64,000 nt of DNA, from positions 1-64,000 of the forward strand of contig NZ_RCWB01000008.1 in NCBI RefSeq assembly GCF_018448885.1, given 5' to 3'. This DNA is from Photorhabdus caribbeanensis. GTDB taxonomy: Bacteria > Pseudomonadota > Gammaproteobacteria > Enterobacterales > Enterobacteriaceae. A program made the translations under genes and the position numbers. Under the pieces are notes generated by a model. The model made no database searches. It was not told the origin of the DNA and saw only the letters and a program-made list of their open reading frames with translations. Numbering within the stretch: the first letter of the stretch is position 1; each line of letters starts with the position of its first letter. Of this stretch, positions 38,291 through 48,149 are shown piece by piece.

Positions 38291-39796
38291 CTAATTCCTT
38301 CTTATGATTTCACACAACTTGGTTGAATTTGCTTCCTCAATTGACAATCTTCCTGTCAAAAATTCTTTATATATAGAATAACTAAACCTTGTTTTATCTT
38401 GATAGTTATTTACTTCAGTTCCTATCATTGTTGCAAAAGATTTATTAACAGATGATCCTTCATGAATACCTATTTTTTTTCTCCACACTATTTCTTTTGG
38501 GAGGATATTTATACTATTTGCATACTCTCGTAAAATATTTTTAACTTCGTTATCTCTTATTTTAAAGTATGGTTCCAAATTATGACATAAAGATATAAGA
38601 TTATTAGTCCAAAATGGATGATAAACATTCAACCCATAATTTCCTGCTCCATGAGTTGAAAATTCTCCTGTCCATTTAGTTCTATAAACTTGCTCAGACA
38701 ATATTTTATTTGGTTCAATATAGGATTTTTCGGGGTCTAATATACCCCCAAATAATAAATCAGAACCATATCCTGTTATCAATGAATTAACTTTTCCTTT
38801 TGCTAATTCATAAACATTAAATAATCCTGATTGAATCTCAGAAGATAATCCGTCAAATATTTCATTATAATAAATAGCTTTTACTACACCTGATATAACT
38901 TCATCTTCACTAAGAATTTTAACTTCGTGCTCTGTACCAAGATAATCAGAAACAATTTTAGAAAATTCAAATTCATTGCTTAATTCTGTTCCTATAGACC
39001 ATGTTTTTACTTTATCAAAATACTTTGATGCTAAAGCAGTAACTAAACTCGAATCTAACCCTCCTGATAGTGGAACACCTATAATTTCATTATTTTTAGA
39101 TAACCGGGAAATAGAGTTTCTCAAATCAGAATCAATTATTTCAAGAAGAACACTTTCTTTTATATCAAAAGAATTTTCCTCTACAGGAGATATTACATAT
39201 TCAACTTCCAAATGAAGATATCTCTGTTCATCAAATGTTAATTTATTTATTGTACCAGGCTTTAATCTGGACACATTTCTTATTGGTGAAAAATTATCTG
39301 GTTTTAGTGAGTTCTTAATAACTTCGCTTTCAGGTTTGAAATCAAAAGCTTTATCTCCCTCTACCTTACCAACAATCTTCAAACTATTAGTAATCCAAAT
39401 CAAATCTGTCTGTACTAAATTTACTAAATTTAATCCTCTAGACTCTGTTATTACTTCTATATTTCCCTTTTTATCCTCAATAAAAAGGCAATAATCCCCT
39501 TCTGCTATAGAAATAATGGAATTGCCAAATTTTTCTCTAATTAATAATAAAACCTCCACATCGCTAAGCACACCAGCTCTTCCTTCTATTTTTCCAAGAA
39601 TGAATCTGATGGTAGATATGTTATATATATTACCAATTAAAAAAGCAGTATATCTTTCACTTTTAAATTTAGATACATTTGTTGTATTACGGAAGAGTAT
39701 TCTTCCGGTAGATAACTCATCAAATTGAAACTCATTTGTTAATTCATTTAAATTTTTATCAAAACCATATTTGACAAAGCAAAATTCAGAGCCCAA
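38291..39796 (-). CDS. cpmA: CpmA, carbapenam synthetase, TTG start
   Basis: 501 residues, as CarA. It closes the beta-lactam ring of carboxymethylproline with ATP. The family derives from asparagine synthetase B: the ATP loop VPLSGGLDSS is near residue 240, while the N-terminal Cys used for glutamine hydrolysis is absent (sequence opens MGSEFC). The Lys-rich active-site segment VWRKKIGIHEG is near the end. The start codon is TTG with AAAGGAG seven bases before it. It is the first gene of the eight-gene run. Confidence 0.94.
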   Translation of the reverse strand: MGSEFCFVKYGFDKNLNELTNEFQFDELSTGRILFRNTTNVSKFKSERYTAFLIGNIYNISTIRFILGKIEGRAGVLSDVEVLLLIREKFGNSIISIAEGDYCLFIEDKKGNIEVITESRGLNLVNLVQTDLIWITNSLKIVGKVEGDKAFDFKPESEVIKNSLKPDNFSPIRNVSRLKPGTINKLTFDEQRYLHLEVEYVISPVEENSFDIKESVLLEIIDSDLRNSISRLSKNNEIIGVPLSGGLDSSLVTALASKYFDKVKTWSIGTELSNEFEFSKIVSDYLGTEHEVKILSEDEVISGVVKAIYYNEIFDGLSSEIQSGLFNVYELAKGKVNSLITGYGSDLLFGGILDPEKSYIEPNKILSEQVYRTKWTGEFSTHGAGNYGLNVYHPFWTNNLISLCHNLEPYFKIRDNEVKNILREYANSINILPKEIVWRKKIGIHEGSSVNKSFATMIGTEVNNYQDKTRFSYSIYKEFLTGRLSIEEANSTKLCEIIRRN

Positions 39797-40012
39797 TTTT
39801 AAACTCCTTTCATAACTTTGTAAAAATAATTAAGAATCTAGGTAATTAAAAGATTAGCACATTAAATGAATTTATCAATGTATTTGGCGTTAAAATTAAA
39901 ATTATTTATATATCTAATCTAACTATTTATTTTTAAAAACAGAAACCGCAATATTACTGTATCAATGGCAATTATGCATGATTATATTCTCTCTGTACCC
40001 TGTATTGGCATA
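39797..40012. other. cpm promoter region, no gene
   Basis: 216 AT-rich bases between the cpmA start and the right direct repeat. It must hold the cpm promoter on the minus strand. No carR-like LuxR regulator gene is present between cpmA and hrpB, unlike the car cluster of Pectobacterium, where carR precedes carA. Confidence 0.6.
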
Positions 40013-40081
40013 GTGGATAGAATTTCATAAAAACGCCTTAATGACGGATGGCATAAGATTGAAGCAGGCAATGCTACAATG
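40013..40081 (+). repeat. right copy of the 69-bp direct repeat
   Basis: Second copy of 32759-32827. It retains a changed version of the first codons of sfsA (ATGAAATTCTATCC on the minus strand against ATGGAATTCCATCC), so it is a relic of an sfsA upstream region next to hrpB. Confidence 0.9.
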
Positions 40082-40121
40082 CAGGCGGTTGAAAGTTAAC
40101 TTTCTTTGGTATGGAGTATTT

Positions 40122-42560
40122 GTGTCTTTATTGCCTGTATATGAGATCGTCGAACCTGTCCTGAGTGCGTTGAAAAATTCACAACAGGTCCTGCTTCATG
40201 CTCCGGCCGGTGCCGGGAAATCGACGGCTTTGCCATTGGAAATTTTGAAAAAGGCCGATTTTTCTGGGCGTATCATAATGTTAGAACCACGGCGAATTGC
40301 CGCTCGCAGTGTTGCCAATCGCCTTGCAGCTCAATTGAATGAAAATACCGGGCAGACTGTGGGGTACCGGATGCGTTCAGAAACGAAAGTGAGTACAACC
40401 ACTCGCCTTGAAGTGGTAACGGAAGGCATTCTAACCCGTATGTTGCAGCAAGATCCCATGCTGACAGGGGTTTCTCTGGTGATTCTGGATGAATTCCATG
40501 AGCGCAGTTTGCAGGCCGATTTGGCGCTGGCGTTGTTGCTGGATGTACAGGCAGGTCTGCGGGATGATCTGCGAATTTTGATCATGTCAGCTACCTTGGA
40601 TAATCAGCGGCTCTGTTCTTTATTACCTGATGCGCCAGTGGTGACTTCTCAAGGGCGAAGCTTTCCTGTCACCAGACATTATTATCATTTGCCTGCTCAT
40701 CAACCTTTTGAACAGAGTGTAGCTACCGTTGTATTGCGGTTACTCCAACAGGAGCAAGGTTCTATGCTGTTGTTCTTGCCGGGTAGCGGAGAAATTCAAC
40801 GGGTATTTGGGTTTCTTAGCGGGAAAGTTGCTGAGGACACCGATTTGTGCCCGTTATACGGTGCGTTGTCATTGGCTGAGCAACAAAAAGCGATCGAACC
40901 TTCATCATGTGGACGCCGTAAAGTTGTTTTGGCGACTAACATTGCGGAAACCAGCTTAACGATTGAAGGTATCCGGTTGGTGGTTGATAGCGGCCTTGAA
41001 CGCACAACGTGTTTTGAACCTAAAAATGGGCTGACTCGCCTGATCACTCAACGCATCAGTCAAGCTTCTATGACACAACGAGCGGGTCGAGCAGGCCGAT
41101 TGGAAGCCGGAATTTGTTGGCACCTATTCAGTCAAGAACAGGCAGAAAGAGCGGCAGAACATAGTGAACCTGAAATTCTGAATGCTGATCTCAGTAGCTT
41201 ATGGCTCTCCTTATTGCAGTGGGGGTGCCATGATATCTCCCAATTGCACTGGCTGGATATTCCCCCTGCGGCGGCTCTGGCGGTGGCTAAATCGCTGTTA
41301 TTACAGTTAGGTGCAGTCAATAACAATGGTCAGTTAACGTCCAGAGGCAGAAAAATGGCGGAATCCGGCAGTGATCCGCGCCTGGCTGCGATGTTATGTG
41401 CAGGATTGGAACAAGGGGCCGACATGTTGGCAACTGCCGCTATGTTGAGCGCGATTCTGGAGGAACCGCCCCGTGGTGGTCAGCCGGATATCACGTACTG
41501 GGTTGAGCAGCGACAAGCTCATTGGTTACGGCGGGCAAAGCAGTTAGCTAGAAATATGGGCGATCATTTTGGTGAGCCAGACAGCGGACTTGCCGCACCG
41601 CTATTAGCCCAAGGTTTTCCTGACAGAATAGCCAAAAATCGGGATAAGGGAGGGCGTTTTCAACTGGCGAATGGTCTGGGAACGATAATCGATGATGAAG
41701 AAAAGTTATCTGGCGAATCGTGGCTGGTGGTTCCTTCATTATTACAAAACAGCAGGAATCCTGATGCGCGTATTTTGCTGGCTTGTCCTTTGGATATTGA
41801 ACCTCTGATACAGCAACAACCGAATTTATTCAGCGAGCAGAGTGTTGTTGAATGGGATAATAACAAAGGGACGTTACAGGCTTGGAAGCGGTTGCAATGT
41901 GGCAGCTTGACAGTAAAAGCCCAACGATTGACAAAGCCTTCCGATGAGCAATTACAACAGGCTCTGCTAAACTGGTTACGCAGTGAGGGATTACATGAAC
42001 TGAACTGGTCACTTGCGGCAATTCAGTTGTGCATCCGTATCCAATGTGCGGCCAAATGGTTGCCTGAAATGCAGTGGCCGACAGTAGATAATGAAGCATT
42101 AATGGCTTCTCTGGATGATTGGTTGATGCCGTTCCTTACTGGTGTGCGTGATTTGAAAGGGCTGAAACAGATTGATTTGTCACCGGCGCTGGAAAATTTG
42201 CTGGATTGGCAACAACAGCAGTGTCTGGATAATGAACTGCCTATTTATTACACTGTCCCTACCGGCAGTCGGATAGCAATCCGTTATTTCAGTGATAAAC
42301 CGCCGGTATTATCAGTTCGGATACAGGAAATGTATGGTGAGCGGCAAAGCCCATCTCTGGCAAAAGGGCGGGTAACACTGGTGCTTGAACTACTATCACC
42401 CGCCCAAAGGCCATTGCAGATCACACAGGATTTGGCTGCTTTTTGGCAAGGATCCTATCGTGAAGTGCAAAAAGAGATGAAAGGGCGTTATCCAAAACAT
42501 TTATGGCCGGATGATCCGGCGAATACGGTACCGACTCGGCGGACAAAAAAATATTCGTAA
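40122..42560 (+). CDS. hrpB: DEAH-box ATP-dependent helicase HrpB
   Basis: 812 residues. The superfamily 2 motifs run in order: APAGAGKST (Walker A), LDEFHERSL (DEAH-type), MSATLD, LLFLPGSGEI, TNIAETSLTI and QRAGRAGR. The HrpB-specific C-terminal domain ends PANTVPTRRTKKYS. The target RNA is not known. I start at the GTG at 40122 with GGAG nine bases upstream; the longer frame begins inside the direct repeat and its extra residues look random. mrcB follows, as in E. coli. Confidence 0.92.
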   Translation: MSLLPVYEIVEPVLSALKNSQQVLLHAPAGAGKSTALPLEILKKADFSGRIIMLEPRRIAARSVANRLAAQLNENTGQTVGYRMRSETKVSTTTRLEVVTEGILTRMLQQDPMLTGVSLVILDEFHERSLQADLALALLLDVQAGLRDDLRILIMSATLDNQRLCSLLPDAPVVTSQGRSFPVTRHYYHLPAHQPFEQSVATVVLRLLQQEQGSMLLFLPGSGEIQRVFGFLSGKVAEDTDLCPLYGALSLAEQQKAIEPSSCGRRKVVLATNIAETSLTIEGIRLVVDSGLERTTCFEPKNGLTRLITQRISQASMTQRAGRAGRLEAGICWHLFSQEQAERAAEHSEPEILNADLSSLWLSLLQWGCHDISQLHWLDIPPAAALAVAKSLLLQLGAVNNNGQLTSRGRKMAESGSDPRLAAMLCAGLEQGADMLATAAMLSAILEEPPRGGQPDITYWVEQRQAHWLRRAKQLARNMGDHFGEPDSGLAAPLLAQGFPDRIAKNRDKGGRFQLANGLGTIIDDEEKLSGESWLVVPSLLQNSRNPDARILLACPLDIEPLIQQQPNLFSEQSVVEWDNNKGTLQAWKRLQCGSLTVKAQRLTKPSDEQLQQALLNWLRSEGLHELNWSLAAIQLCIRIQCAAKWLPEMQWPTVDNEALMASLDDWLMPFLTGVRDLKGLKQIDLSPALENLLDWQQQQCLDNELPIYYTVPTGSRIAIRYFSDKPPVLSVRIQEMYGERQSPSLAKGRVTLVLELLSPAQRPLQITQDLAAFWQGSYREVQKEMKGRYPKHLWPDDPANTVPTRRTKKYS

Positions 42561-42653
42561 TAGAGTTTAACCCTTGTTTTTGTCGGCGAATAAATTCATT
42601 AAAAAATATGAAAACCCAATAAGAGAATCTGAGCGGTTTTGGAGAATTTTGGA

Positions 42654-45113
42654 ATGTCTGGTGAAGATCGTCAACCAATTGGACGTAAAGGCAAAAAAGG
42701 GGTATCTCGCCATAAACGGCCATTAAAAAGGCGATATAGGTTGGATGATGATGATATTGGTTATGAAGATGATGACTACGATGATGAAGAGGATCAACCC
42801 ATGACAACGACAGGAAAGTATTCTCGTCCACCTAAGAAAAAGTGGCGTTGGTTCTGGTTGTTATTCAAGATATTTATTATTTTTGCCGTAATACTGGCGG
42901 CTTATGGTGTCTATCTGGATGCCAAAATCCGCGATCGCATTGATGGAAAAGTCTGGGAGTTACCGGCGGCAGTCTATGGCCGCATGGTCAATCTTGAACC
43001 GGGCATGAACTACAGTAAGAAAGAGATGGTACACCTGCTAGAAGGGATGCAGTATCGCCAGGTGACAAAAATTACCCGTCCTGGAGAGTTTTCTGTCAGA
43101 GGTGAAACCATTGAAATGTTACGCCGTCCGTTTGATTTCCCTGACAGCAAAGAGGGGCAGATCCACGCTCTGCTGACTTTCAGCGATAACCGTTTGGCAG
43201 GGATCGAAAATCTGGAAAACCAGCGTCAGTTTGGGTTCTTCCGTCTTGATCCGAAGCTGATTACCATGTTGCAGTCCCCCAATGGGGAGCAGCGGTTATT
43301 TGTGCCACGTTCTGGTTTCCCGGAGTTATTGGTTAACACTTTGCTGGCGACGGAAGATCGCCATTTCTATCAACATGATGGCATCCGTATTCTTTCCATT
43401 GGGCGTGCAGCACTGGCTAACTTGACTGCCGGGCGGACGGTTCAGGGGGGAAGTACCCTGACGCAGCAATTGGTGAGAAACCTGTTCCTGACCAATGAAC
43501 GTACTTTGGTGCGCAAAGCCAATGAAGCCTATATGGCTGTGCTGATGGATTATCGTTACAGCAAAGATCGAATTCTCGAACTGTATCTGAACGAAGTTTA
43601 TTTAGGCCGAAGTGGTGACGGGGAGATCCGAGGATTTCCGTTGGCGAGCCTCTACTATTTTGGTCGTCCCGTGGATGAATTGAGTTTAGATCAACAGGCG
43701 TTGCTGGTTGGTATGGTGAAAGGCGCTTCACTCTATAATCCGTGGCGTAATCCTAAACTCACTCTCCAGCGTCGTAATGTGGTGCTCAAGCTGTTACAAA
43801 ACCAGCAAATTATTGATGAAGATCTTTATAAGTTATTAAGTGCTCGTCCACTAGGGGTAAAACCGAAAGGTGGCGTTATTACTCCACAACCGGCGTTTAT
43901 GCAGCTTGTTCGTAAGGAGTTGCAGGACCGACTGGGGGATAAAGTAAATGATCTGTCCGGCGTAAAAATCTTCACTACTTTGGACCCGGTATCTCAGGAT
44001 GCGGCTGAAAATGCAGTAGAAGAGGGGATTGCCAGCCTGAGAAAAACCCGCAAAATTGCTGACCTTGAAGGGGCAATGGTGATTGTCGATCGCATCAGTG
44101 GTGAAATCAGAGCGATGGTTGGTGGTTCTCAACCTCAATATGCTGGATTTAACCGAGCGATGATGGCGCGTCGTTCAATTGGTTCACTGGCAAAACCTTC
44201 GACTTATTTGGCGGCATTGAGTGAACCTGATCAATATCGATTGAATACCTGGCTGTCGGATGAACCTCTTGCGGTAAAACAGCCGAACAGCAAGGTTTGG
44301 GAACCGAGAAATTACGACCGCCGTTTCCGTGGGCGTGTCATGTTGATAGATGGGCTGGCAAATTCATTGAATATTCCTACGGTGAACCTTGGATTAGCGG
44401 TTGGTCTTGATCATGTCAGCAACACATTGATTCGGCTTGGCGTACCGGAGGAAGTGATTCAACAGGTTCCGGCCATGTTACTGGGTTCTCTTAGCTTGAC
44501 GCCGTTAGAAGTAGCGCAGGAATACCAGACAATGGCGAGTGGCGGCAACCGTGCGACGCTTTCCGCGTTACGTTCTGTCATCGCGGAGGATGGTACCGTG
44601 ATATATCAGAGTTACCCACAGGCTGAACGGGCTGTACCGGCTCAGGCGGCTTATCTGACGCTATATGGTATGCAGCAGGTGGTGGCGAATGGAACTTCTC
44701 GTTCTCTGAACGCTAAGTTTGGTCGTTATAATCTGGCGGGTAAAACGGGTACCACCAATGATCTGCGTGATAGCTGGTTTGCCGGAATCGATGGTAAAGA
44801 GGTGGTGATAGCATGGGTTGGCCGCGATAACAACGACCCGACCAATCTGACCGGTGCTACAGGGGCGTTGAATGTGTATCGCCGTTATCTGGAAAATCAG
44901 ACGCCGCTGATGTTGAATAATATTCCACCGGAAGGCATTGTCGATATGGCGGTTAATCAGGATGGCAGCTTTAGCTGTAGTGGCAGTGGTTGGCGAACAT
45001 TACCGGTTTGGACTTATGATCCACAGAGTTTGTGCCAGCAAACAGCGGTATCAGCACCGGTTCAACAGCAAGAAGAAGCACCGGGCTGGTTGCGAGAGAT
45101 GTTTGGTCAATAA
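42654..45113 (+). CDS. mrcB: penicillin-binding protein 1B MrcB
   Basis: About 819 residues. A basic and acidic cytoplasmic tail and one membrane helix (FWLLFKIFIIFAVILAAYG) lead to the UB2H domain. A glycosyltransferase domain follows with its catalytic Glu in LLATEDRHFYQHDG. The transpeptidase domain has SLAK as SxxK motif (GSLAKPSTYL) and GKTGTTND. It polymerises and cross-links peptidoglycan in the periplasm. ATG at 42654 with GGAG upstream; a TTG five codons earlier is less likely. Confidence 0.95.
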   Translation: MSGEDRQPIGRKGKKGVSRHKRPLKRRYRLDDDDIGYEDDDYDDEEDQPMTTTGKYSRPPKKKWRWFWLLFKIFIIFAVILAAYGVYLDAKIRDRIDGKVWELPAAVYGRMVNLEPGMNYSKKEMVHLLEGMQYRQVTKITRPGEFSVRGETIEMLRRPFDFPDSKEGQIHALLTFSDNRLAGIENLENQRQFGFFRLDPKLITMLQSPNGEQRLFVPRSGFPELLVNTLLATEDRHFYQHDGIRILSIGRAALANLTAGRTVQGGSTLTQQLVRNLFLTNERTLVRKANEAYMAVLMDYRYSKDRILELYLNEVYLGRSGDGEIRGFPLASLYYFGRPVDELSLDQQALLVGMVKGASLYNPWRNPKLTLQRRNVVLKLLQNQQIIDEDLYKLLSARPLGVKPKGGVITPQPAFMQLVRKELQDRLGDKVNDLSGVKIFTTLDPVSQDAAENAVEEGIASLRKTRKIADLEGAMVIVDRISGEIRAMVGGSQPQYAGFNRAMMARRSIGSLAKPSTYLAALSEPDQYRLNTWLSDEPLAVKQPNSKVWEPRNYDRRFRGRVMLIDGLANSLNIPTVNLGLAVGLDHVSNTLIRLGVPEEVIQQVPAMLLGSLSLTPLEVAQEYQTMASGGNRATLSALRSVIAEDGTVIYQSYPQAERAVPAQAAYLTLYGMQQVVANGTSRSLNAKFGRYNLAGKTGTTNDLRDSWFAGIDGKEVVIAWVGRDNNDPTNLTGATGALNVYRRYLENQTPLMLNNIPPEGIVDMAVNQDGSFSCSGSGWRTLPVWTYDPQSLCQQTAVSAPVQQQEEAPGWLREMFGQ

Positions 45114-45141
45114 TAAATATTTGATGAGATAAATGACTAGG

Positions 45142-45170
45142 CGCTGATCTTTATGGTCAGCGTTTTTATT
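45142..45170 (+). terminator. mrcB terminator
   Basis: CGCTGA, nine-base loop, TCAGCG, then TTTTTATTTT. The following 270 bases up to the PAAR gene have no coding frame and hold its promoter. Confidence 0.85.
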
Positions 45171-45435
45171 TTCTGAGTTTAACGGCTTCCTCAACATATC
45201 GAACCATTATCTTTTCGACTTTACATTATTATCGCAATGGCGGTGATTATCTGTTTATGTTATCAAGTTGTATGTAAATTGTTGCAAAATGTGGTGTTTT
45301 ACGCCTGTTGGAGACAATAAAATAAGCAATTTTCAGAATATTCCTATATGTTTTCTAAGCGAAATGTGATGAATTATTAATCATGTGTATTAACTCATGG
45401 TGATAATGATATGACAATAATTTCAACTAGATTCA

Positions 45436-45462
45436 CTCTCCATACTGTAAATCAATGGAGAG
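45436..45462 (+). promoter_or_regulatory. hairpin covering the ribosome site of the PAAR gene
   Basis: CTCTCCAT pairs perfectly with ATGGAGAG across an 11-base loop. The right arm contains GGAGAG, the ribosome binding site of the gene starting at 45471, so translation would be blocked until the stem opens. Confidence 0.55.
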
Positions 45463-45470
45463 ATGAATAG

Positions 45471-47141
45471 ATGGCAATAGGATATTTCTTGCTTGTTGGT
45501 GATAAGACAACCTGTGGCGGACAGATTATTACCGGTGATCACACCATGACATTTAATGGACGGGCAACCGCTCGTGAAGGGGATAAGGTCACTTGTGGCA
45601 AACATCCCGGTAGTTACACGATTGTCGGTGGTGTATCAGATGTGTTTGATATGGGACGTAAATTGGCTGGTACATTGGACAGTGTGAGTACTTGCCCCTG
45701 TCGGGCTAGGTTCATCAATTCGGAGATGGACAGCTATGAGAAGCAGGAGCAACCCAATAATCGGGCTACATCCCCTGTTAATATGGCGACCCAAAATTTC
45801 TCGTCGCCGGTGGAGGAAGCGAGAAACGTTCAGCCCGCACCTCCTGTGACTAAAGAGCCTCCGATACCGGTGTTTGCGAAATCTTGCTTACGGGGTAAAG
45901 GTTGTACCGATGCCGGAACCGAAGCCGAACCGGCGGATAACTTCGGCAGAATGGCGATATATCAGGTTCCGTCATCTCCCACTCCGGTGACACCGCAAAA
46001 ACCGGAACCATCTCCACAAGGTGAGAAACACCCGCCTGAACCGGATAAACCGCAGGATAAAAAATTACCGTGGTATAAACGGTGGTTCCGTGGTGGTGAA
46101 GATAAAGCCGAAGCGGCTGCTACCGCCGTGGCCGCCACTGCTCGTAGCGCGGTAGCGGAAGGGGAAACGCTGGTGATGCGTTACATTGGCGGCGGCGCCA
46201 TCAGTGCAGGACGTTGGCTAGCGGCGCCGAATCCGGTGACAGTTGGATTAATGGGGCTGTTTTATTCACCTAAGCTGAATGAGGGTGAGGAGGATTACTT
46301 AGATCCGTCTCGTCTGAGACAGATAGCGGAACAGTACGGTAAAGCACCAACTCGTGTACGTTTTCGCTGGATCAGAGATGAAAAAAGCGGCAGGATGACG
46401 GTTCAGGGATATCACGTCAGCCCGGAAGGCGGTCTGGATAAAGTGCCGGTTCGCATGATGACGCTGAATCGGACCACCGGTAATTACGAGTTCTGGGAAC
46501 CGGGAGAAAACCGGCCGACAATTTTATGGACGCCGAGCGAGCAGGAATTCAAAGTTCCACCGCATACCGGGAATGAAGAACAACCGTTTATTCCGTCGCA
46601 AATAACCGTGTTGCCGATCCCGGATAAAGTCGGCAGCGATATTGAATCGTTACCGATGCCGGAAGAGAAGGATTTTCGTGATTATATTCTGATCCTCCCT
46701 GTTCCTAATATGCCGCCGGTGTATGTGTATTTGAGTAAACCACCGGTGAAACCGTTGGAAGTGGGAGAATATCAGGATCTGGCTGGACGTAGCCGTAATG
46801 ATGGGTTGGATATTGATCATATTCCTTCTAAGGCGGCATTGAAAATTTATTTGATTGAAAGGTACGGAGAATTAGATTCTGGTGTGCTCAAAAATATCTT
46901 AGAGAATAGCGTTTGTATTGCTGTTTCTCGCTGGGTTCATCAAAAATATAGTGAAACTTATGGCGGGCGAAATACACCAACGAAAAGGATTCAGGATGCA
47001 TCCGATTTGAAAGCAGCAGTTGATAGTAACTTTGATGCTATGACTCCAGGCCTGAAAGAAGAAGGTTATACTGATAGTCAATTGAATAATGCCCGGAAAG
47101 ACTTACATAAATTTAATCAAGAGAAAGGATGGTACAGGTAA
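45471..47141 (+). CDS. PAAR-domain T6SS effector with pyocin-type region and C-terminal nuclease
   Basis: 556 residues. Residues 1-95 are a PAAR domain ([36 protein letters not shown]), which tips the type VI secretion spike. A Pro-rich linker and a helical Ala-rich stretch lead to an S-type pyocin-like domain (about 280-430). The last ~125 residues form the toxin; the motif [12 protein letters not shown] at 446-457 (Asp449, His450) suggests a metal-dependent His nuclease. The next gene begins at the stop codon and should give immunity. No other T6SS genes are in the window. The ribosome site is inside a hairpin. Confidence 0.78.
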   Translation: MAIGYFLLVGDKTTCGGQIITGDHTMTFNGRATAREGDKVTCGKHPGSYTIVGGVSDVFDMGRKLAGTLDSVSTCPCRARFINSEMDSYEKQEQPNNRATSPVNMATQNFSSPVEEARNVQPAPPVTKEPPIPVFAKSCLRGKGCTDAGTEAEPADNFGRMAIYQVPSSPTPVTPQKPEPSPQGEKHPPEPDKPQDKKLPWYKRWFRGGEDKAEAAATAVAATARSAVAEGETLVMRYIGGGAISAGRWLAAPNPVTVGLMGLFYSPKLNEGEEDYLDPSRLRQIAEQYGKAPTRVRFRWIRDEKSGRMTVQGYHVSPEGGLDKVPVRMMTLNRTTGNYEFWEPGENRPTILWTPSEQEFKVPPHTGNEEQPFIPSQITVLPIPDKVGSDIESLPMPEEKDFRDYILILPVPNMPPVYVYLSKPPVKPLEVGEYQDLAGRSRNDGLDIDHIPSKAALKIYLIERYGELDSGVLKNILENSVCIAVSRWVHQKYSETYGGRNTPTKRIQDASDLKAAVDSNFDAMTPGLKEEGYTDSQLNNARKDLHKFNQEKGWYR

Positions 47142-47596
47142 TGAGAGATATTGTTGAAATAATTCATAGTCTAGGGAAAACAGCAGATCTATTAATTGAA
47201 AAACAACTTATCCCGACAGGAAAGTTTGAATATTTGTTTGAAGGAGACGATGAATTTCTCTGTATACCAGAGGATGGATTAACGTTAGTTTTTGAAGATA
47301 AATCAAGGTTGTTAATCTCAGTCGGTATTACTCTAATTAAATCTGGGCCAAGGATGAAGATTTATAGAGGTGAAATGCCGCCCCCATTTTTGCCTGAAAT
47401 GGATAAGACAAAGGTTAAATCTGTGCTAGGAGAGCCATCAGAGACAAAGGGCGCTGTTAAATTGCCAGTTATTGGAATGGTTGGAGGATGGGATACTTAT
47501 ATTGACCGGATGAGCGATCAGTACCCAAATACACGAATAATTTTTGCGTATTCTACAGATCAGAAGGTGAGTAATATAACTTTTAAAAAAATTTGA
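47141..47596 (+). CDS. DUF6392-like immunity protein, cognate candidate
   Basis: 151 residues. The core shared with the later paralogues reads IIHSLGKTADLLIEKQLIP, FEGDDEF, LTLVFEDKSRLL, MPPPFLPEMDKTKV and LGEPSETKG. These small acidic proteins accompany pyocin-like toxins; DUF6392 is the family name I remember. The start overlaps the effector stop (TAATGA), so it is coupled to the toxin and should protect against it. An ATG 12 bases upstream is possible but lacks spacing to the ribosome site. Confidence 0.68.
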   Translation: MRDIVEIIHSLGKTADLLIEKQLIPTGKFEYLFEGDDEFLCIPEDGLTLVFEDKSRLLISVGITLIKSGPRMKIYRGEMPPPFLPEMDKTKVKSVLGEPSETKGAVKLPVIGMVGGWDTYIDRMSDQYPNTRIIFAYSTDQKVSNITFKKI

Positions 47597-47629
47597 GTGA
47601 AGTGTGATTTCTAATTATTTGTCTTTGGT

Positions 47630-47731
47630 AAAGTGGATAGCGATATTAAATCGCTGCCCGTAACGTAGGAAAAGGATTTCCGTGATTATATTCTGGTATT
47701 CCCAGCCGATTCAGGCATAGAGCCGATCTAT
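47630..47731 (+). pseudogene. relic of the PAAR effector linker
   Basis: Translates as VDSDIKSLPVT, a TAG stop at 47666-47668, then [16 protein letters not shown], and runs in frame into the DNase cassette. It matches the end of the effector pyocin region ([20 protein letters not shown] at 46630-46690). It shows that the next toxin domain was once joined to such an effector. Confidence 0.8.
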
Positions 47732-48142
47732 GTGATGTTTAATACTCCTCGGAATCAACCGGGAGTGGTAACTGGTCGGGGACAAAAAATCGAAGGAAAC
47801 TGGTTAAGTCGCGCAGGGCAAGGTATGGGAGCACCAATTCCCAGTCAGATAGCAGATAAGTTGCGTGGGAGGAAGTTTAATAACTTTGATAATTTCAGGA
47901 ATGCGTTTTGGAAAGAAGTTGCTAATGACCCTGAGTTTTCTAAGCAATTTAAAACTGCGAATATGGGAAATATGAAAAAAGGAAAAGCTCCAGCTCCAAG
48001 GAAAGACGAATGGAAAGGAAAAAAGAAAAAATACGAGTTACATCATAAAAAGCCTATTTCTAAAGGTGGAGATGTTTATAATGTTGATAACATTAGTGTT
48101 GTTACGCCAAAGAGACATGGTGAACTACATAGCTGGAGGTGA
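47732..48142 (+). CDS. orphan colicin/pyocin-type HNH DNase domain
   Basis: 136 residues that form only the killing domain of colicin E2/E9 and pyocin S type DNases: GNWLSRAGQGMGAPIPSQIA, the FDNFRNAFWKEV helix, and the HNH/beta-beta-alpha metal motif with YELHHKKPISKGG and VVTPKRHGELH. It has no delivery domain. The GTG start has no good ribosome site and the frame extends backwards as linker relic to a TAG. It is probably a silent displaced toxin tip, expressed poorly if at all. Its immunity gene follows eight bases later. Confidence 0.8.
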   Translation: MMFNTPRNQPGVVTGRGQKIEGNWLSRAGQGMGAPIPSQIADKLRGRKFNNFDNFRNAFWKEVANDPEFSKQFKTANMGNMKKGKAPAPRKDEWKGKKKKYELHHKKPISKGGDVYNVDNISVVTPKRHGELHSWR

Positions 48143-48149
48143 ATAAACT

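Noticed and set aside
38291-39796. Asparagine synthetase
   Set aside because: The N-terminal catalytic Cys is absent and the neighbours are CarB- and CarC-like, so a carbapenam synthetase fits better.
40041-40121. Longer hrpB start
   Set aside because: It begins within the direct repeat, and the extra 27 residues have no counterpart in HrpB of E. coli as I know it.
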